Assembly (NCBI GenBank): GCA_963800705.1 | Contig: CAWDBV010000007.1 | Coordinates: forward strand, 124,001-188,000 | Direction: 5' to 3' | DNA: 64,000 nt | DNA from: CAWDBV01 sp963800705 | GTDB lineage: Bacteria; Actinomycetota; Thermoleophilia; Solirubrobacterales; 70-9 | Shown: positions 10,639-20,990 of the stretch, one piece after another | How the letters are laid out: the number at the start of each line of letters is the position of its first letter | Position numbering within the stretch: position 1 is the first letter of the stretch | The notes under the pieces: model-generated | What the model saw: only the letters and a program-made list of their open reading frames with translations | Database searches by the model: none | What the model was told of the DNA's origin: nothing | Position numbers and translations under genes: made by a program

Positions 10639-11883
10639 ATGCTGAAGGTCGCCGAACAAGCCCACAAGACCGACACCGGCAAGCAGCGCAACACCAACGA
10701 GGACTCCTACTTCGCGCGCTCGCCGATCTTTGCGGTAGCCGACGGGATGGGCGGCGCCCAGGCCGGCGAGGTCGCTTCGAGCATCGCCGCGCGGGCCTTC
10801 GAAACCGAGATCGACGAGGAGGGATCGGCCGAGAAGCAGCTCAAGGAGATCTTCCAGAGCGCCAACTCCGAGATCCACGCCCTCGCCGAGAAGGACTCCT
10901 CGCGCGCCGGGATGGGAACGACGCTGACCACGGCGATCGTGCGCGGCGACGACGTCAGCATCGCCCACGTCGGCGACAGCCGCGCCTACGTGCTCCGCGA
11001 CGGGGAGCTCAAGCAGCTCACCAAGGACCACTCGCTGGTCGAGGAGCTCCGCCGCCAGGGCCGGCTCACCGATGAGCAAGCCGAGGAGCACCCCCAGCGC
11101 TCGATCATCACCCGCGCCCTGGGGCCCGAGGACAAGGTCAAGGTCGACACGATGACCTTCGCCTCTCGCGACGGTGATGTCTTCCTTCTCTCCAGCGACG
11201 GGCTGACGACGATGGTCGGCGAGGACCGGATCCGCGCGATCCTGACCGAGTCGAAGAGTCTCAGCTCAGCGGTCTCGAAGTTGATCGACGAGGCGAACAG
11301 CGCCGGCGGGCGCGACAACATCACCGCGGTCGCGTTCCGGGTCGAGGCCGCCGGGGTGGGAGCGGAGGAGAGCCCGACGCTGATCTCGAGCACCGCCGAG
11401 CAGGCCGGCTTGACGGCCGAGAGGGTCCGCGAGGCGGCGCGCCGGGTGACCCCGGACCGGCTCGCCGCGATGAGCCCGAAACGGCGCTGGCTGCGGCGCG
11501 CGATACCGATCGCCGCCGCGCTCGCCGTATTGATTGTCGGCTGGCTGGTGCTGCGCTCGATCTACTTCGTCGGCACCGACTCCGGCGGCCGAGTCTCGCT
11601 CTACCGCGGGCTCCCTTACGACCTGCCGCTCGGCCTGGACCTCTATTCGAAGCAGAACACGATCCCGGTCCAAACCGCCTCGCTGACCCCCGAGCGCCAG
11701 GCGGTCGTCACCGAGCACGAGCTGCGCTCCGAGGATGACGCCGCCGACATTCTCGCCGACATCGAGCAGCGCGAGGGCTCGGTCCCGCCCGTCCCGGCGC
11801 CCCCGGTGACGCCGGCGACCCCGACCGCACCAGCCGGCACGCAGACTGCGCCGGCGGCGCCGGCGCAGAAGAAGGGCCAGTAG
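10639..11883 (+). CDS. pstP: PP2C-type Ser/Thr phosphatase
   Basis: Counterpart phosphatase of the kinases; 414 aa. PPM motifs: RNTNEDS (17-23), DGMGG (35-39), HVGDSRAY (110-117), SSDGLT (185-190), DNIT (226-229) supply the metal-binding aspartates. One membrane helix at 289-311 places the catalytic domain inside, followed by an outer tail that is Pro/Thr/Ala-rich near the C-terminus. The ATG was chosen because it precedes the conserved start KVAEQAHKTDTGKQR and lies 4 nt after the fhaB stop. It is immediately followed by rodA. Confidence 0.95.
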   Translation: MLKVAEQAHKTDTGKQRNTNEDSYFARSPIFAVADGMGGAQAGEVASSIAARAFETEIDEEGSAEKQLKEIFQSANSEIHALAEKDSSRAGMGTTLTTAIVRGDDVSIAHVGDSRAYVLRDGELKQLTKDHSLVEELRRQGRLTDEQAEEHPQRSIITRALGPEDKVKVDTMTFASRDGDVFLLSSDGLTTMVGEDRIRAILTESKSLSSAVSKLIDEANSAGGRDNITAVAFRVEAAGVGAEESPTLISSTAEQAGLTAERVREAARRVTPDRLAAMSPKRRWLRRAIPIAAALAVLIVGWLVLRSIYFVGTDSGGRVSLYRGLPYDLPLGLDLYSKQNTIPVQTASLTPERQAVVTEHELRSEDDAADILADIEQREGSVPPVPAPPVTPATPTAPAGTQTAPAAPAQKKGQ

Positions 11884-13197
11884 GTGAGCGCTCGCAACCG
11901 CGAGCTGATCGGCCTGATCCCGGTCGCCCTGCTGCTCACGGCGGGCTTCATGGCGGTGTTCTCCGTCGCCTCGACCGAGATCAACGACCTCAGTCTCTTC
12001 TACGGGGCCTACTTCCTCGCCCTCTGCGTCGCTGCCCACATGGTGATCCGGGTGCGGCTCCCGGACGCCGACCCGTACCTGTTCCCGCTCGTCGCCCTGC
12101 TCGCCGCCGTCGGCATGGTGATGATCTTCCGGATCGACGAGAGCCTGGCCCGCGACCAGGCGAACTGGTTCGTGATCGGGCTGATTCTGTTTGCGACCAC
12201 GATCGTGCTGCTGCGCGACTACGAGGCGCTCGAGCGCTACCGCTACGTGATCGCGCTGGTCGGGATCGGCCTGCTGCTGCTTCCCCGGGTGCCGGGGATC
12301 GGCGAGCAGGTGAACGGCGCTTACCTGGCGATCAAGCTCGGGCCGATCTCCTTCCAGCCCGCCGAGTTCGCGAAGATCGCGCTCGTCGTCTTCATCGCCA
12401 GCTATCTGCGCGAGCACCGCGAGGTGCTGGTGATCGGGGCGAAGAAGTACCTCGGGCTGACGATTCCGCCGCTCAAGCACCTCGGCCCGCTGCTCGTCGT
12501 CTGGGGTGCCTCGATGCTGATGCTGGTTCTGATCCGCGACCTCGGCAGCTCGCTGATGTTCTTCGGCGCCTTCCTGGCGCTGCTCTACGTCGCCACGGCC
12601 GAGCTCTCGTTCGTCGTCATCGGCATGGCGATGTTCGTAGCCGGCGCCTGGTTCTTCTCGGAGACCGTCGGCCACGTCGGCGAGCGGGTCGACATCTGGC
12701 TCGATCCATTCGCGACCGCCGACAGCTCCGGCTACCAGATCGCCCAATCGCTGTTCGCGCAAGCCGACGGGGGGCTGTTCGGGAAGGGGTTCGGCCAGGC
12801 GCTGCTCGACCTGCCCGCGGGCGGCGGCACGATCCTGCCCGCCCCCCACACCGACCTCATCTACGCGGTGATCGTCGACGAGATCGGCCTCTTCGGCGCC
12901 GCGGCGATCGTCGTCGTCTACGGCCTGATCGCCGCGCGCGGATTCAAAACGGCCCTGATCGCCCCAGACGGGTTCTCGAAGCTGCTCGCCACCGGGTTGA
13001 CGGCGGTGTTCGCTTTACAGGCCTTCGTGATCATCGGCGGCGTCACCCGTGTAATTCCACTGACCGGCGTGACGCTGCCGTTCATCAGCTACGGGGGTAG
13101 CTCGATCCTCGCCAACTTCATCCTGCTCGCGCTGCTGCTGATGATCTCCGACCGCGCCCGCCGCCACGCGCGCCAGGAAGCGGAGGGCTGGGCGTGA
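11884..13197 (+). CDS. rodA: RodA/FtsW SEDS-family glycosyltransferase
   Basis: Peptidoglycan polymerase of the SEDS family, 437 aa, about ten membrane helices. Conserved segments: GPISFQPAEFAKIALVVF, LQPDLG-equivalent IRDLGSSLMFFG, and the C-terminal PLTGVTLPFISYGGSS. The order beside pbpA matches the mycobacterial rodA-pbpA pair, so the rodA name is preferred over ftsW by context. The GTG start abuts the pstP stop and the end overlaps the pbpA start (GTGA). Confidence 0.93.
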   Translation: MSARNRELIGLIPVALLLTAGFMAVFSVASTEINDLSLFYGAYFLALCVAAHMVIRVRLPDADPYLFPLVALLAAVGMVMIFRIDESLARDQANWFVIGLILFATTIVLLRDYEALERYRYVIALVGIGLLLLPRVPGIGEQVNGAYLAIKLGPISFQPAEFAKIALVVFIASYLREHREVLVIGAKKYLGLTIPPLKHLGPLLVVWGASMLMLVLIRDLGSSLMFFGAFLALLYVATAELSFVVIGMAMFVAGAWFFSETVGHVGERVDIWLDPFATADSSGYQIAQSLFAQADGGLFGKGFGQALLDLPAGGGTILPAPHTDLIYAVIVDEIGLFGAAAIVVVYGLIAARGFKTALIAPDGFSKLLATGLTAVFALQAFVIIGGVTRVIPLTGVTLPFISYGGSSILANFILLALLLMISDRARRHARQEAEGWA

Positions 13198-14636
13198 ACA
13201 CGCAGATCGTGAAGCTGTTCGGCCTCCTCGTAATCCTCTACGCGCTGCTGCTCGGCTTCACCTCCTACTGGTCGGTGTTCGAGGCAAAGGGCCTGCGCGA
13301 GCACACAGCGAACCGCCGCCCGCTGCTCGAGGAGCAGCAGATCGAGCGCGGCAAGATCCTCGCCGCCGACGGGAGCGTGATCGCGGAATCGAACCCGATC
13401 GGCGACGGCGGGGACCGGATCTACGTCCGCGACTACCCAGAGGGGGAGCTGTACGGAAACCCGATCGGCTACAGCTTCGTCGAGCGGGGTCGTGTCGGCT
13501 TCGAGCAATCGCACAACGACGAGCTGGTCGGCAACAAGACCGAGTTCCTCTCGATCCTCGACCAGCTCCGCGGCCACCGCCAGGAGGGCGACGACGTGAC
13601 CTCGGCGCTCGACCCCGACGCGCAGCGGATCGCCACCGAGGCGCTGGCCGGCGAAAAGGGATCGGTGGTCGCGATCGAGCCCTCGACGGGCAAGGTGCGG
13701 GCGATGGTCTCGACGCCGACCTACGATCCGAATCTGGTGCCCGATGACTTCGCGGAGCTCAACTCCGCTTCGGATTCGCCGCTCTTCAATCGCGCCACCC
13801 AGGCCGGGTACCCGACCGGATCGGCGATGAAGGTCGTCACCGCGACCGCGGCGCTCGACAGCGGCGAATTCTCACCCGATTCGAGAGTGAACGGCGATTC
13901 GAACGTGCCGATCTCCGGCGTTCCGCTTCAGAACTTCGGCAACAAGGACTTCGGGGAGGTCGATCTGACCACGGCGCTGACCAACTCGGTCAACACGGTC
14001 TGGGCGCAGGTCGCCGAGAGCCTCGGCACCGAGACGATGTACAAGTACATGGACCGCTTCGGCTTCAACACCAAGCCGCCGCTCGACTATCCCGGCCAGC
14101 AGCTCGCGACCAGCGGCGTCTTCGAGGGCGACGAGCTGCTGACCGCCGACGACGCGATCGACATCGGCCGGGTTGCGATCGGCCAGGAGCGCCTCCGGGT
14201 GACGCCGCTGCAGATGGGGATGGTCGTGTCCGCAGTCGCAAACGACGGCGTGCTGATGAAGCCCCGGCTCTGGGAGAAGGTCACCGACCCCGACGGCCGT
14301 GAGAGCGAGCTCGAGCCCTCGCCGGTCGACCGGGTGATGAGCGAGGAGACATCCGCGCAGCTGACCGAGATGATGTCCGACGTCGTCAACGAGGGAACCG
14401 GCGGCGCGGCGGCGCTCGCCAGCTCCCAGGTTGCGGGCAAGACCGGAACCGCCGAGCGCGACCCCTCGCGCAACATCAACCATGCCTGGTTCATCGGCTT
14501 CGCCCCGGCCGACGACCCGCAGATCGCGGTCGTCGCGACGGTCGAGGAGACCTCGGGGACCGGTGGCGACGTAGCCGCGCCGATCGCCCAGCAGGTGCTC
14601 GAGTCGCTGGTCGACCAGAGTGCGGAGAGCGAGTAG
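13194..14636 (+). CDS. pbpA: Class B penicillin-binding protein (transpeptidase)
   Basis: Cross-linking partner of the adjacent SEDS polymerase; 480 aa. Single N-terminal anchor (about 7-27), a PBP dimerisation region with IERGKILAADG, then the transpeptidase domain: Ser210-A-M-Lys213, Ser265-V-Asn267, Lys416-Thr-Gly (KTGTAE). All three catalytic motifs are intact. The length and the lack of PASTA repeats match actinobacterial PbpA. The start GTG overlaps the rodA stop. Confidence 0.95.
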   Translation: MNTQIVKLFGLLVILYALLLGFTSYWSVFEAKGLREHTANRRPLLEEQQIERGKILAADGSVIAESNPIGDGGDRIYVRDYPEGELYGNPIGYSFVERGRVGFEQSHNDELVGNKTEFLSILDQLRGHRQEGDDVTSALDPDAQRIATEALAGEKGSVVAIEPSTGKVRAMVSTPTYDPNLVPDDFAELNSASDSPLFNRATQAGYPTGSAMKVVTATAALDSGEFSPDSRVNGDSNVPISGVPLQNFGNKDFGEVDLTTALTNSVNTVWAQVAESLGTETMYKYMDRFGFNTKPPLDYPGQQLATSGVFEGDELLTADDAIDIGRVAIGQERLRVTPLQMGMVVSAVANDGVLMKPRLWEKVTDPDGRESELEPSPVDRVMSEETSAQLTEMMSDVVNEGTGGAAALASSQVAGKTGTAERDPSRNINHAWFIGFAPADDPQIAVVATVEETSGTGGDVAAPIAQQVLESLVDQSAESE

Positions 14637-14639
14637 CCG

Positions 14640-16487
14640 ATGGCCACCACGCAGACAGGGGAGCTCGTTGACGGCCGCTACAAGGTCGACCGCAAGATCG
14701 GCTCCGGCGGCATGGCAGACGTCTGGCTCGCCGAGGACATCGAGCTCGGCCGCAAGGTCGCCCTCAAGATCCTCCACGACCGCTTCGCGCAGGACAAGGA
14801 ATTCGTCGAGCGCTTCCGCCGCGAAGCCTCGCACGCGGCCGGGCTCCAACACCCGAACGTCGTCGGCGTCTATGACCGCGGCGAGGTCGGCGACTCCTAT
14901 TACATCGCGATGGAGTACGTGGAGGGCGATTCGCTCAAGGAGCTGATCGACCAGGGGATGGCGGTCCCGGCCGCGGTCTCGGTGATCCGCCAGGTGCTCG
15001 AGGCGGCCCGCTTCGCGCACCAGAAGGGGATCGTCCACCGCGACATGAAGCCCCAGAACGTGCTCATCGACGCCGACGGCCGGGCGATGGTCACCGACTT
15101 CGGGATCGCCCGCGCCGGCAGCTCCGAGATCACTCAGACCGGTTCGGTGATGGGGACCGCGCAGTACCTCTCGCCCGAGCAGGCGCAGGGAAAGGAGACC
15201 ACGCCGACCTCCGACATCTACTCGATAGGGGTGGTGCTGTACGAGGCGCTGACCGGCAACGTCCCCTTTGAGGCCGACAGCCCGGTCGCGGTGGCGTTGA
15301 AGCAGGTGCAGGAGGTGCCGCGGCGCCCGAGCGCAATCAACCCCGAGGTCCCGCCGGCGCTCGACGCGGTTGTGATGCGGGCCCTGGCGAAGAATCCCGA
15401 TGCCCGTTTCAGCGACGCGAAGTCGTTCATGGACGCGCTCGATGAGGCCGAGGCGCGGCCCGATACCCCCCGCAGCGAGGACACCGCCTCCTACCCGGCG
15501 GTTGGCGTCTTCGGCGAGCACGACGACGGAGGCCCGGCGGACGACGATCTCGACCGGCGCGATCGCCGCGGGCTGCGGCGCTGGATCGTGCTGGGGCTTC
15601 TGGTCTCGGCGATCGCCGCGCTAGTCGCCTTCGGGCTCACTCGGCCGAGCGAGACCGAGGTGCCCTCGGTGATCGGCCAGGACGTCGCCGCCGCGACCGA
15701 GGTGCTCGAGGGCCGCGGCTTCGACGTCGACACGACCCTGGTCGCCAACGCAGCGCCGCGTGACACCGTGCTCGAGCAGGATCCGACCGCGCTCGAGAAC
15801 GCCGAGGAGGGCTCGACAGTCAACCTGACCGTGAGCTCGGGCCCGGGTACGGTCGAGGTGCCCGACGTCTCCGGCCTGGCGCCGAAGCAGGCGGCCGCCG
15901 AGCTCGACGACGTCGGGCTCGAGGTGCAGTCCGAGGAGCGCTTCGACGACACGGTCTCGAAGGGGTCGGTGATCGGCACCGAGCCGGCCGCCGGGATCCA
16001 GGTCGCCGGCGGCTCGACCGTGAAGCTGCTCGTCTCGAAGGGATCCGACAAGGTCGATGTTCCGGCCGTGGTCGGGCAAACGACCGAGCAGGCCGTCTCG
16101 GCGATCGAGACCGCGGAGCTGACCGCGAGCATTCAGCAGCGCGTGGACGCCGCGCCGGAGGGACAGGTCGTCGCGCAGACGCCGACCGGCGGCCAGAAGC
16201 TGAAGCGCGGCGGCCAGGTGACGATCTTCGTCTCGAGCGGCACCGCGCAGATCCCGAACGTGATCGGCGCCGGCCGCCAGACCGCCGTCTCGCTGCTCAA
16301 GAAGGCCGGGTTCAAGCCGGTCGTCGGCACCGACCCCTCGGCACCGCCCGAGCAGGCGGGGCTGGTCACGAAGCAGTTCCCGCTCGGCGGGTCGAGCGCC
16401 ACCCGGGGCAGCACCGTGCAGATCTCGGTCGGCGCCGCAGCGCCCCCGCCGACCACGACCACCCCGACTACGCCAGCGGTTCCCTGA
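14640..16487 (+). CDS. pknB: PASTA Ser/Thr kinase PknB
   Basis: Envelope-sensing kinase, 615 aa. Kinase core: GSGGMADVW (21-29), Lys43, HRDMKPQN (133-140), DFG (153-155), SPEQ (178-181). Juxtamembrane acidic stretch, one membrane helix (315-333), then four PASTA repeats, roughly 339-405, 406-470, 471-535 and 536-600, each starting with a VP.V.G or IPNVIG motif. PASTA domains bind muropeptides or lipid II. Only one kinase occupies this slot, where mycobacteria have pknA and pknB. Its stop overlaps the ddl start by one base. Confidence 0.97.
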   Translation: MATTQTGELVDGRYKVDRKIGSGGMADVWLAEDIELGRKVALKILHDRFAQDKEFVERFRREASHAAGLQHPNVVGVYDRGEVGDSYYIAMEYVEGDSLKELIDQGMAVPAAVSVIRQVLEAARFAHQKGIVHRDMKPQNVLIDADGRAMVTDFGIARAGSSEITQTGSVMGTAQYLSPEQAQGKETTPTSDIYSIGVVLYEALTGNVPFEADSPVAVALKQVQEVPRRPSAINPEVPPALDAVVMRALAKNPDARFSDAKSFMDALDEAEARPDTPRSEDTASYPAVGVFGEHDDGGPADDDLDRRDRRGLRRWIVLGLLVSAIAALVAFGLTRPSETEVPSVIGQDVAAATEVLEGRGFDVDTTLVANAAPRDTVLEQDPTALENAEEGSTVNLTVSSGPGTVEVPDVSGLAPKQAAAELDDVGLEVQSEERFDDTVSKGSVIGTEPAAGIQVAGGSTVKLLVSKGSDKVDVPAVVGQTTEQAVSAIETAELTASIQQRVDAAPEGQVVAQTPTGGQKLKRGGQVTIFVSSGTAQIPNVIGAGRQTAVSLLKKAGFKPVVGTDPSAPPEQAGLVTKQFPLGGSSATRGSTVQISVGAAAPPPTTTTPTTPAVP

Positions 16488-17449
16488 TGAAGATCGCCGT
16501 GCTGAGCGGCGGGACCGGGAGCGAGCACGAGGTCTCGGTGCGCTCCGGTGCGGCCGTGGCCGCGGGCCTCGCCGAGGCCGGGCACGACACGGTCGAGGTG
16601 CGGATCGAGCGCGACGGGCGCTGGCTCGCCGACGGTTCCGAGCTCTCGGTGACCCCGGGCGCCGGGCTGCTCGACGCCGATGCCGCCTTCCCGATCCTGC
16701 ACGGGCCCGGGGGCGAGGATGGCAGCATCCAGGGCACCCTCGAGGCGCTCGGCGTCCCCTACGTCGGCTCGGGGGTCGCCGCGTCGGCGATCTGCCTCGA
16801 CAAGCTCACCTTCAAGCGCCTGCTCGCGGTCCGGGGCGTGCCCCAGGTCGCGCACGTCGACGCATCGGCCGAGGGCTGGGAGGAGGTCGCGAGGGAGCTC
16901 GGCCTGCCGCTATGGGTGAAGCCGGCGAGGCTCGGGTCGAGCGTCGGGATCAGCAAGGTGACCGATGCCTCCGAGCTCGTGGGTGCAGTGGAAGTGGCGC
17001 GGCGCCACGATCCGCGGGTGATCGTCGAGGCGCAGGCGTCCGGAGCCGAGGTCGAGTGCTCGCTGCTCGGAAACGACGACGTGCTCGCCTCGGTGCCCGG
17101 AGAGATCCTCGCCAACGCCGACTGGTACGACTTCGAGGCCAAGTACGACGAGGGCGGCATGGAGCTCGTCGTCCCGGCGCGGATCTCGGAGACAGCGGCG
17201 GAGCAGGTTCGCGAGCTGGCAGCCGAGGTGTTCATGTTCACGGGCTGCAGCGGGCTTGCCCGCTGCGATTTCTTCGTCGACGGCGAGGATGTTGTCGTCA
17301 ACGAGCTCAACACCCTGCCCGGCTTCACCGAGACGAGCGTCTACGGCAAGCTGCTCGAGGCCTCGGGGATTCCCTATTCGGAGCTCTGCGACCGGCTCGT
17401 CAAGCTGGCGCTCGAGCGCCACGAGCAGCTGCGCAGCTACGACTTCTAG
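16487..17449 (+). CDS. ddl: D-alanine--D-alanine ligase
   Basis: Makes the D-Ala-D-Ala dipeptide for peptidoglycan; 320 aa with an ATP-grasp fold. Motifs: SGGTGSEHEVS at the N-terminus, HGPGGEDGSIQG, GSSVGISKV (ATP/substrate loop), and the metal site NELNTLPGFTETS. It ends the fhaA-pknB operon (ATG overlaps the pknB TGA), an arrangement that ties precursor supply to PASTA-kinase signalling. It is convergent with the next kinase, with no gap between the stops. Confidence 0.97.
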   Translation: MKIAVLSGGTGSEHEVSVRSGAAVAAGLAEAGHDTVEVRIERDGRWLADGSELSVTPGAGLLDADAAFPILHGPGGEDGSIQGTLEALGVPYVGSGVAASAICLDKLTFKRLLAVRGVPQVAHVDASAEGWEEVARELGLPLWVKPARLGSSVGISKVTDASELVGAVEVARRHDPRVIVEAQASGAEVECSLLGNDDVLASVPGEILANADWYDFEAKYDEGGMELVVPARISETAAEQVRELAAEVFMFTGCSGLARCDFFVDGEDVVVNELNTLPGFTETSVYGKLLEASGIPYSELCDRLVKLALERHEQLRSYDF

Positions 17450-19051
17450 TCAGCCCTGGAGCCGGATGTCGGTGAGCTCGACCGCGAAGCGCTCGTCGTC
17501 GGCCTCGGCGAGCCCGGTGATCCAGACCAGCCAGTAGCGCGATTCGGTGACCCCGCTCGAGACCGGGATCACGGTCGCCTTGCCGAGGTCGGTGCCGCGG
17601 CCGACGGCGTCCCAGCCGTCGAGGTCCTCGGGGGGCTTGGCGGCCCCGGGGGCGGTGCGGATCTCCGCGTCCCAGCCCGTGGACACCGCGCGCAGCTCGA
17701 CCGCGCTCGCCTTCACCGGTTTGCCGGCGTCGACGTAGATTCCGACTCCACCCTTGTCGATCCCCGCGAAGTCGTCCGAGTCGTACGTCTCGGTGGTCCA
17801 CGCCGAGCCGAGCGGGTTCCCGTCGATCGCGAGATCGGTGGCGTCGGAATGCTCCTCGCCGTCGCCGCCGCCTGATTCCGGGTCGAAGGCGCTCGCCGAT
17901 TCGATGCCGAGCTCGGGCCCGCCGCCGGCGAGCTGGCCGCTCTCGCCGAGCAGCAGAGCGGCGACGATCAGCCCGATCCCGACCAGGCCCATTGCGAGCC
18001 CGGCCCACGAAGCGCGGCTGGTGCCGCCGGAGCGGCCGCTGTCGAGCTCGCGGCGCGGCTCGGGGACCGAATCGAGGACCGCGGTCGCCTCGCCGGTCGT
18101 CCCCCCGCCGCGCGCCGCTTCGACCTCGAGAGTCGCTTCGAGGTCGTCGAGCAGCTCGGCCACGCTCCAGTAGCGGTACTCGAGGTTCTTGTCGGTGGCG
18201 CGGTCGAGCACGCCGGCGACCGCCGCGGAGACATCGGGGCGCTTTTCGAGCACGTCGGGCATCGGGTTGTGGACGTGCTTCATCGCCACGCCGACCTGGT
18301 TCGGCGCCGTGAACGGCACCTCGCCGGTGAGCATCTCGTAGAGAACGACCCCGAGCGAGTAGACGTCGGAGCGCTCGTCGACCTCCTCGCCGAGTGCCTG
18401 CTCGGGGGAAACGTAGTCGGTCGTGCCGAGCACCTTGCCGGTGCCCGTGTCCCCGTGAGCCTCGAGCGAGCGCGCGATTCCGAAGTCGGTGACCTTTGCC
18501 CGCCCCTCGCCGTCGATGAGGACGTTCTGCGGCTTCACGTCGCGGTGCACGAGCCGGCGCGCGTGGGCGGCGGCGAGCCCGCGGCCGATCTCGATCGCAT
18601 AGGCGACGGCCTCGTCGGTGCCGAGCGGGCCGAGCCGGCGGATGCGCTGCTTCAGGGTCTCGCCCTCGACGTACTCGAGCACGATGTAGGGCGCGCCGCC
18701 GTCCTCACCGGCGTCGATCACGGTGACCAAATTCGGGTGTGAGAGCTTCGCGGCCGCCCTCGCTTCGCGTCGAAAGCGGTCGAGGGCCTCGGCCTCACCA
18801 GAGACCTCGGCGTGCAGGACCTTGACCGCGACCTTGCGGTCGAGGGTCTCGTCCTGGGCCAGATAGACGGTCGACATGCCGCCGCTGCCGAGCTTCGACT
18901 CGAGGCGGTAGCGGCGCGAAAGGATCGTTCCGATCAGACGCGGCCTGCTTCCGGTGTCTGGCTGTTCGACGATCGAATGCTCCTGCGTCGGGCGCTCCTC
19001 GACGGTGGTGTTGCTTGAAGTTGGCGAGTTTCCGTTTGGCTCGTCAGCCAT
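17450..19051 (-). CDS. Ser/Thr protein kinase with discoidin-like outer domain
   Basis: 533 aa. Residues 1-40 are Ser/Thr/Glu-rich; kinase core with GSGGMSTVY (55-63), Lys77, HRDVKPQN (169-176), DFG (189-191). A low-complexity linker leads to a membrane helix (350-368) and an outer beta-rich domain (385-533, DGNPLGSAWTTETYDS...ELRAVSTGWDAEIR...YWLVWITGL). That domain resembles the F5/8 type C (discoidin) domain seen on some actinobacterial kinases and MurJ proteins, likely for carbohydrate binding. The start ATG is supported by TAACTT 8 nt upstream. Confidence 0.93.
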   Translation of the reverse strand: MADEPNGNSPTSSNTTVEERPTQEHSIVEQPDTGSRPRLIGTILSRRYRLESKLGSGGMSTVYLAQDETLDRKVAVKVLHAEVSGEAEALDRFRREARAAAKLSHPNLVTVIDAGEDGGAPYIVLEYVEGETLKQRIRRLGPLGTDEAVAYAIEIGRGLAAAHARRLVHRDVKPQNVLIDGEGRAKVTDFGIARSLEAHGDTGTGKVLGTTDYVSPEQALGEEVDERSDVYSLGVVLYEMLTGEVPFTAPNQVGVAMKHVHNPMPDVLEKRPDVSAAVAGVLDRATDKNLEYRYWSVAELLDDLEATLEVEAARGGGTTGEATAVLDSVPEPRRELDSGRSGGTSRASWAGLAMGLVGIGLIVAALLLGESGQLAGGGPELGIESASAFDPESGGGDGEEHSDATDLAIDGNPLGSAWTTETYDSDDFAGIDKGGVGIYVDAGKPVKASAVELRAVSTGWDAEIRTAPGAAKPPEDLDGWDAVGRGTDLGKATVIPVSSGVTESRYWLVWITGLAEADDERFAVELTDIRLQG

Positions 19052-19059
19052 GAAGAATG

Positions 19060-19065
19060 AAGTTA
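19060..19065 (-). promoter_or_regulatory. -10 box (TAACTT) for leaderless kinase gene
   Basis: TANNNT hexamer, 8 nt, then the ATG at 19051. It lies in the 71-bp gap after purM, so the kinase can be transcribed independently of the purM operon. Confidence 0.5.
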
Positions 19066-19122
19066 GACGTTCGTCGCCGCCGTGGGGACGCCTGCCGCAC
19101 GCTGGGCGCGAACGACCAGGCC

Positions 19123-20123
<1,001 letters not shown>

Positions 20124-20127
<4 letters not shown>

Positions 20128-20990
20128 ACGAGCACCTTGCCATTTCCCTTCACGACTGCCTCCGGCTCGAGGGCATCCGCCCGCCGCGCCGGTTTTGCCG
20201 CGAGCTTCGCGAGCACCGCCGCCGCGAGGCCGCCGCGGTAGATGGCATAGGGGAGCAGCGCCCGGTCGCGCTCGACGAGTTGGATCAGCTTCTGCGAGGC
20301 GAGCGTGGAGACGAACGAGGCCGCGACCCCGACCGCAAGCGCCTTTCGCATCGGCTTCGGCACGCCGCGGCGGCGGAGGCGGTCGGCCTTCAGCGCCCCG
20401 GCGCCGACGATCACCGGCAGCGCGACGGTGCGCGAGAGCATGTTGGCGTGCTCGCGGCTGAAGCCGCGCCAGCGCGCCGCGGTCAACGTCGCTCCGTTGC
20501 GGGAGATGCCGGGCACGAGCGCCGCCGCCTGCCCGACGCCGAGCGCGAGGCCGTCGGCGGGCCGGGCGACATGATCGGCGCGGCCCTGCGGGCGTAGATC
20601 GGCGAGCACCATCGCGATGCCGCCCGCGATCAGCGCGGCAGCGGTGGCGCGCGGCCCGCCGAGCCGCTCCTCGATCTGGTGCTCGAACGCGTAGCCCACA
20701 ACCGCCGGGGGCAGGAAGCTGAGCGCGATCACCGCCGCCCTGCGGAGGTCGAACTTGGCGAGCTCCTCGACGATCAGCCGGCGCTGCCCGATCAGCAGCG
20801 CCGCGGCGGCGCCGGCATGCAGCGCGACCTCGAAGCTCTTTCGCAGCTCGGGGTCGAGGCGGTCCCAGTTCCAGCCCGCGAGCCAGGGAACCAGGGTCAG
20901 GTGTGCGGAGCTCGAGACCGGCAGCAGCTCGGTCGGCCCCTGGATCACTCCGAGGGCGACGGCGCGCTCGAGCGGGACTTCCTCAGCCAC
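20124..20990 (-). CDS. uppP: Undecaprenyl-diphosphatase
   Basis: Recycles undecaprenyl pyrophosphate to the carrier phosphate used for peptidoglycan and surface polysaccharide; 288 aa integral membrane protein. Motifs: GVIQGPTELLPVSSSAH (catalytic Glu and Ser/His region) and PGISRNGATLTAARW. The sequence is divergent from classical BacA (alanine in place of glycine after SSS; SRNG for SRSG). The GTG start is inside the end of the DedA gene (8-bp overlap). Its product supports both the wall operon upstream and the polysaccharide cluster beyond. Confidence 0.93.
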
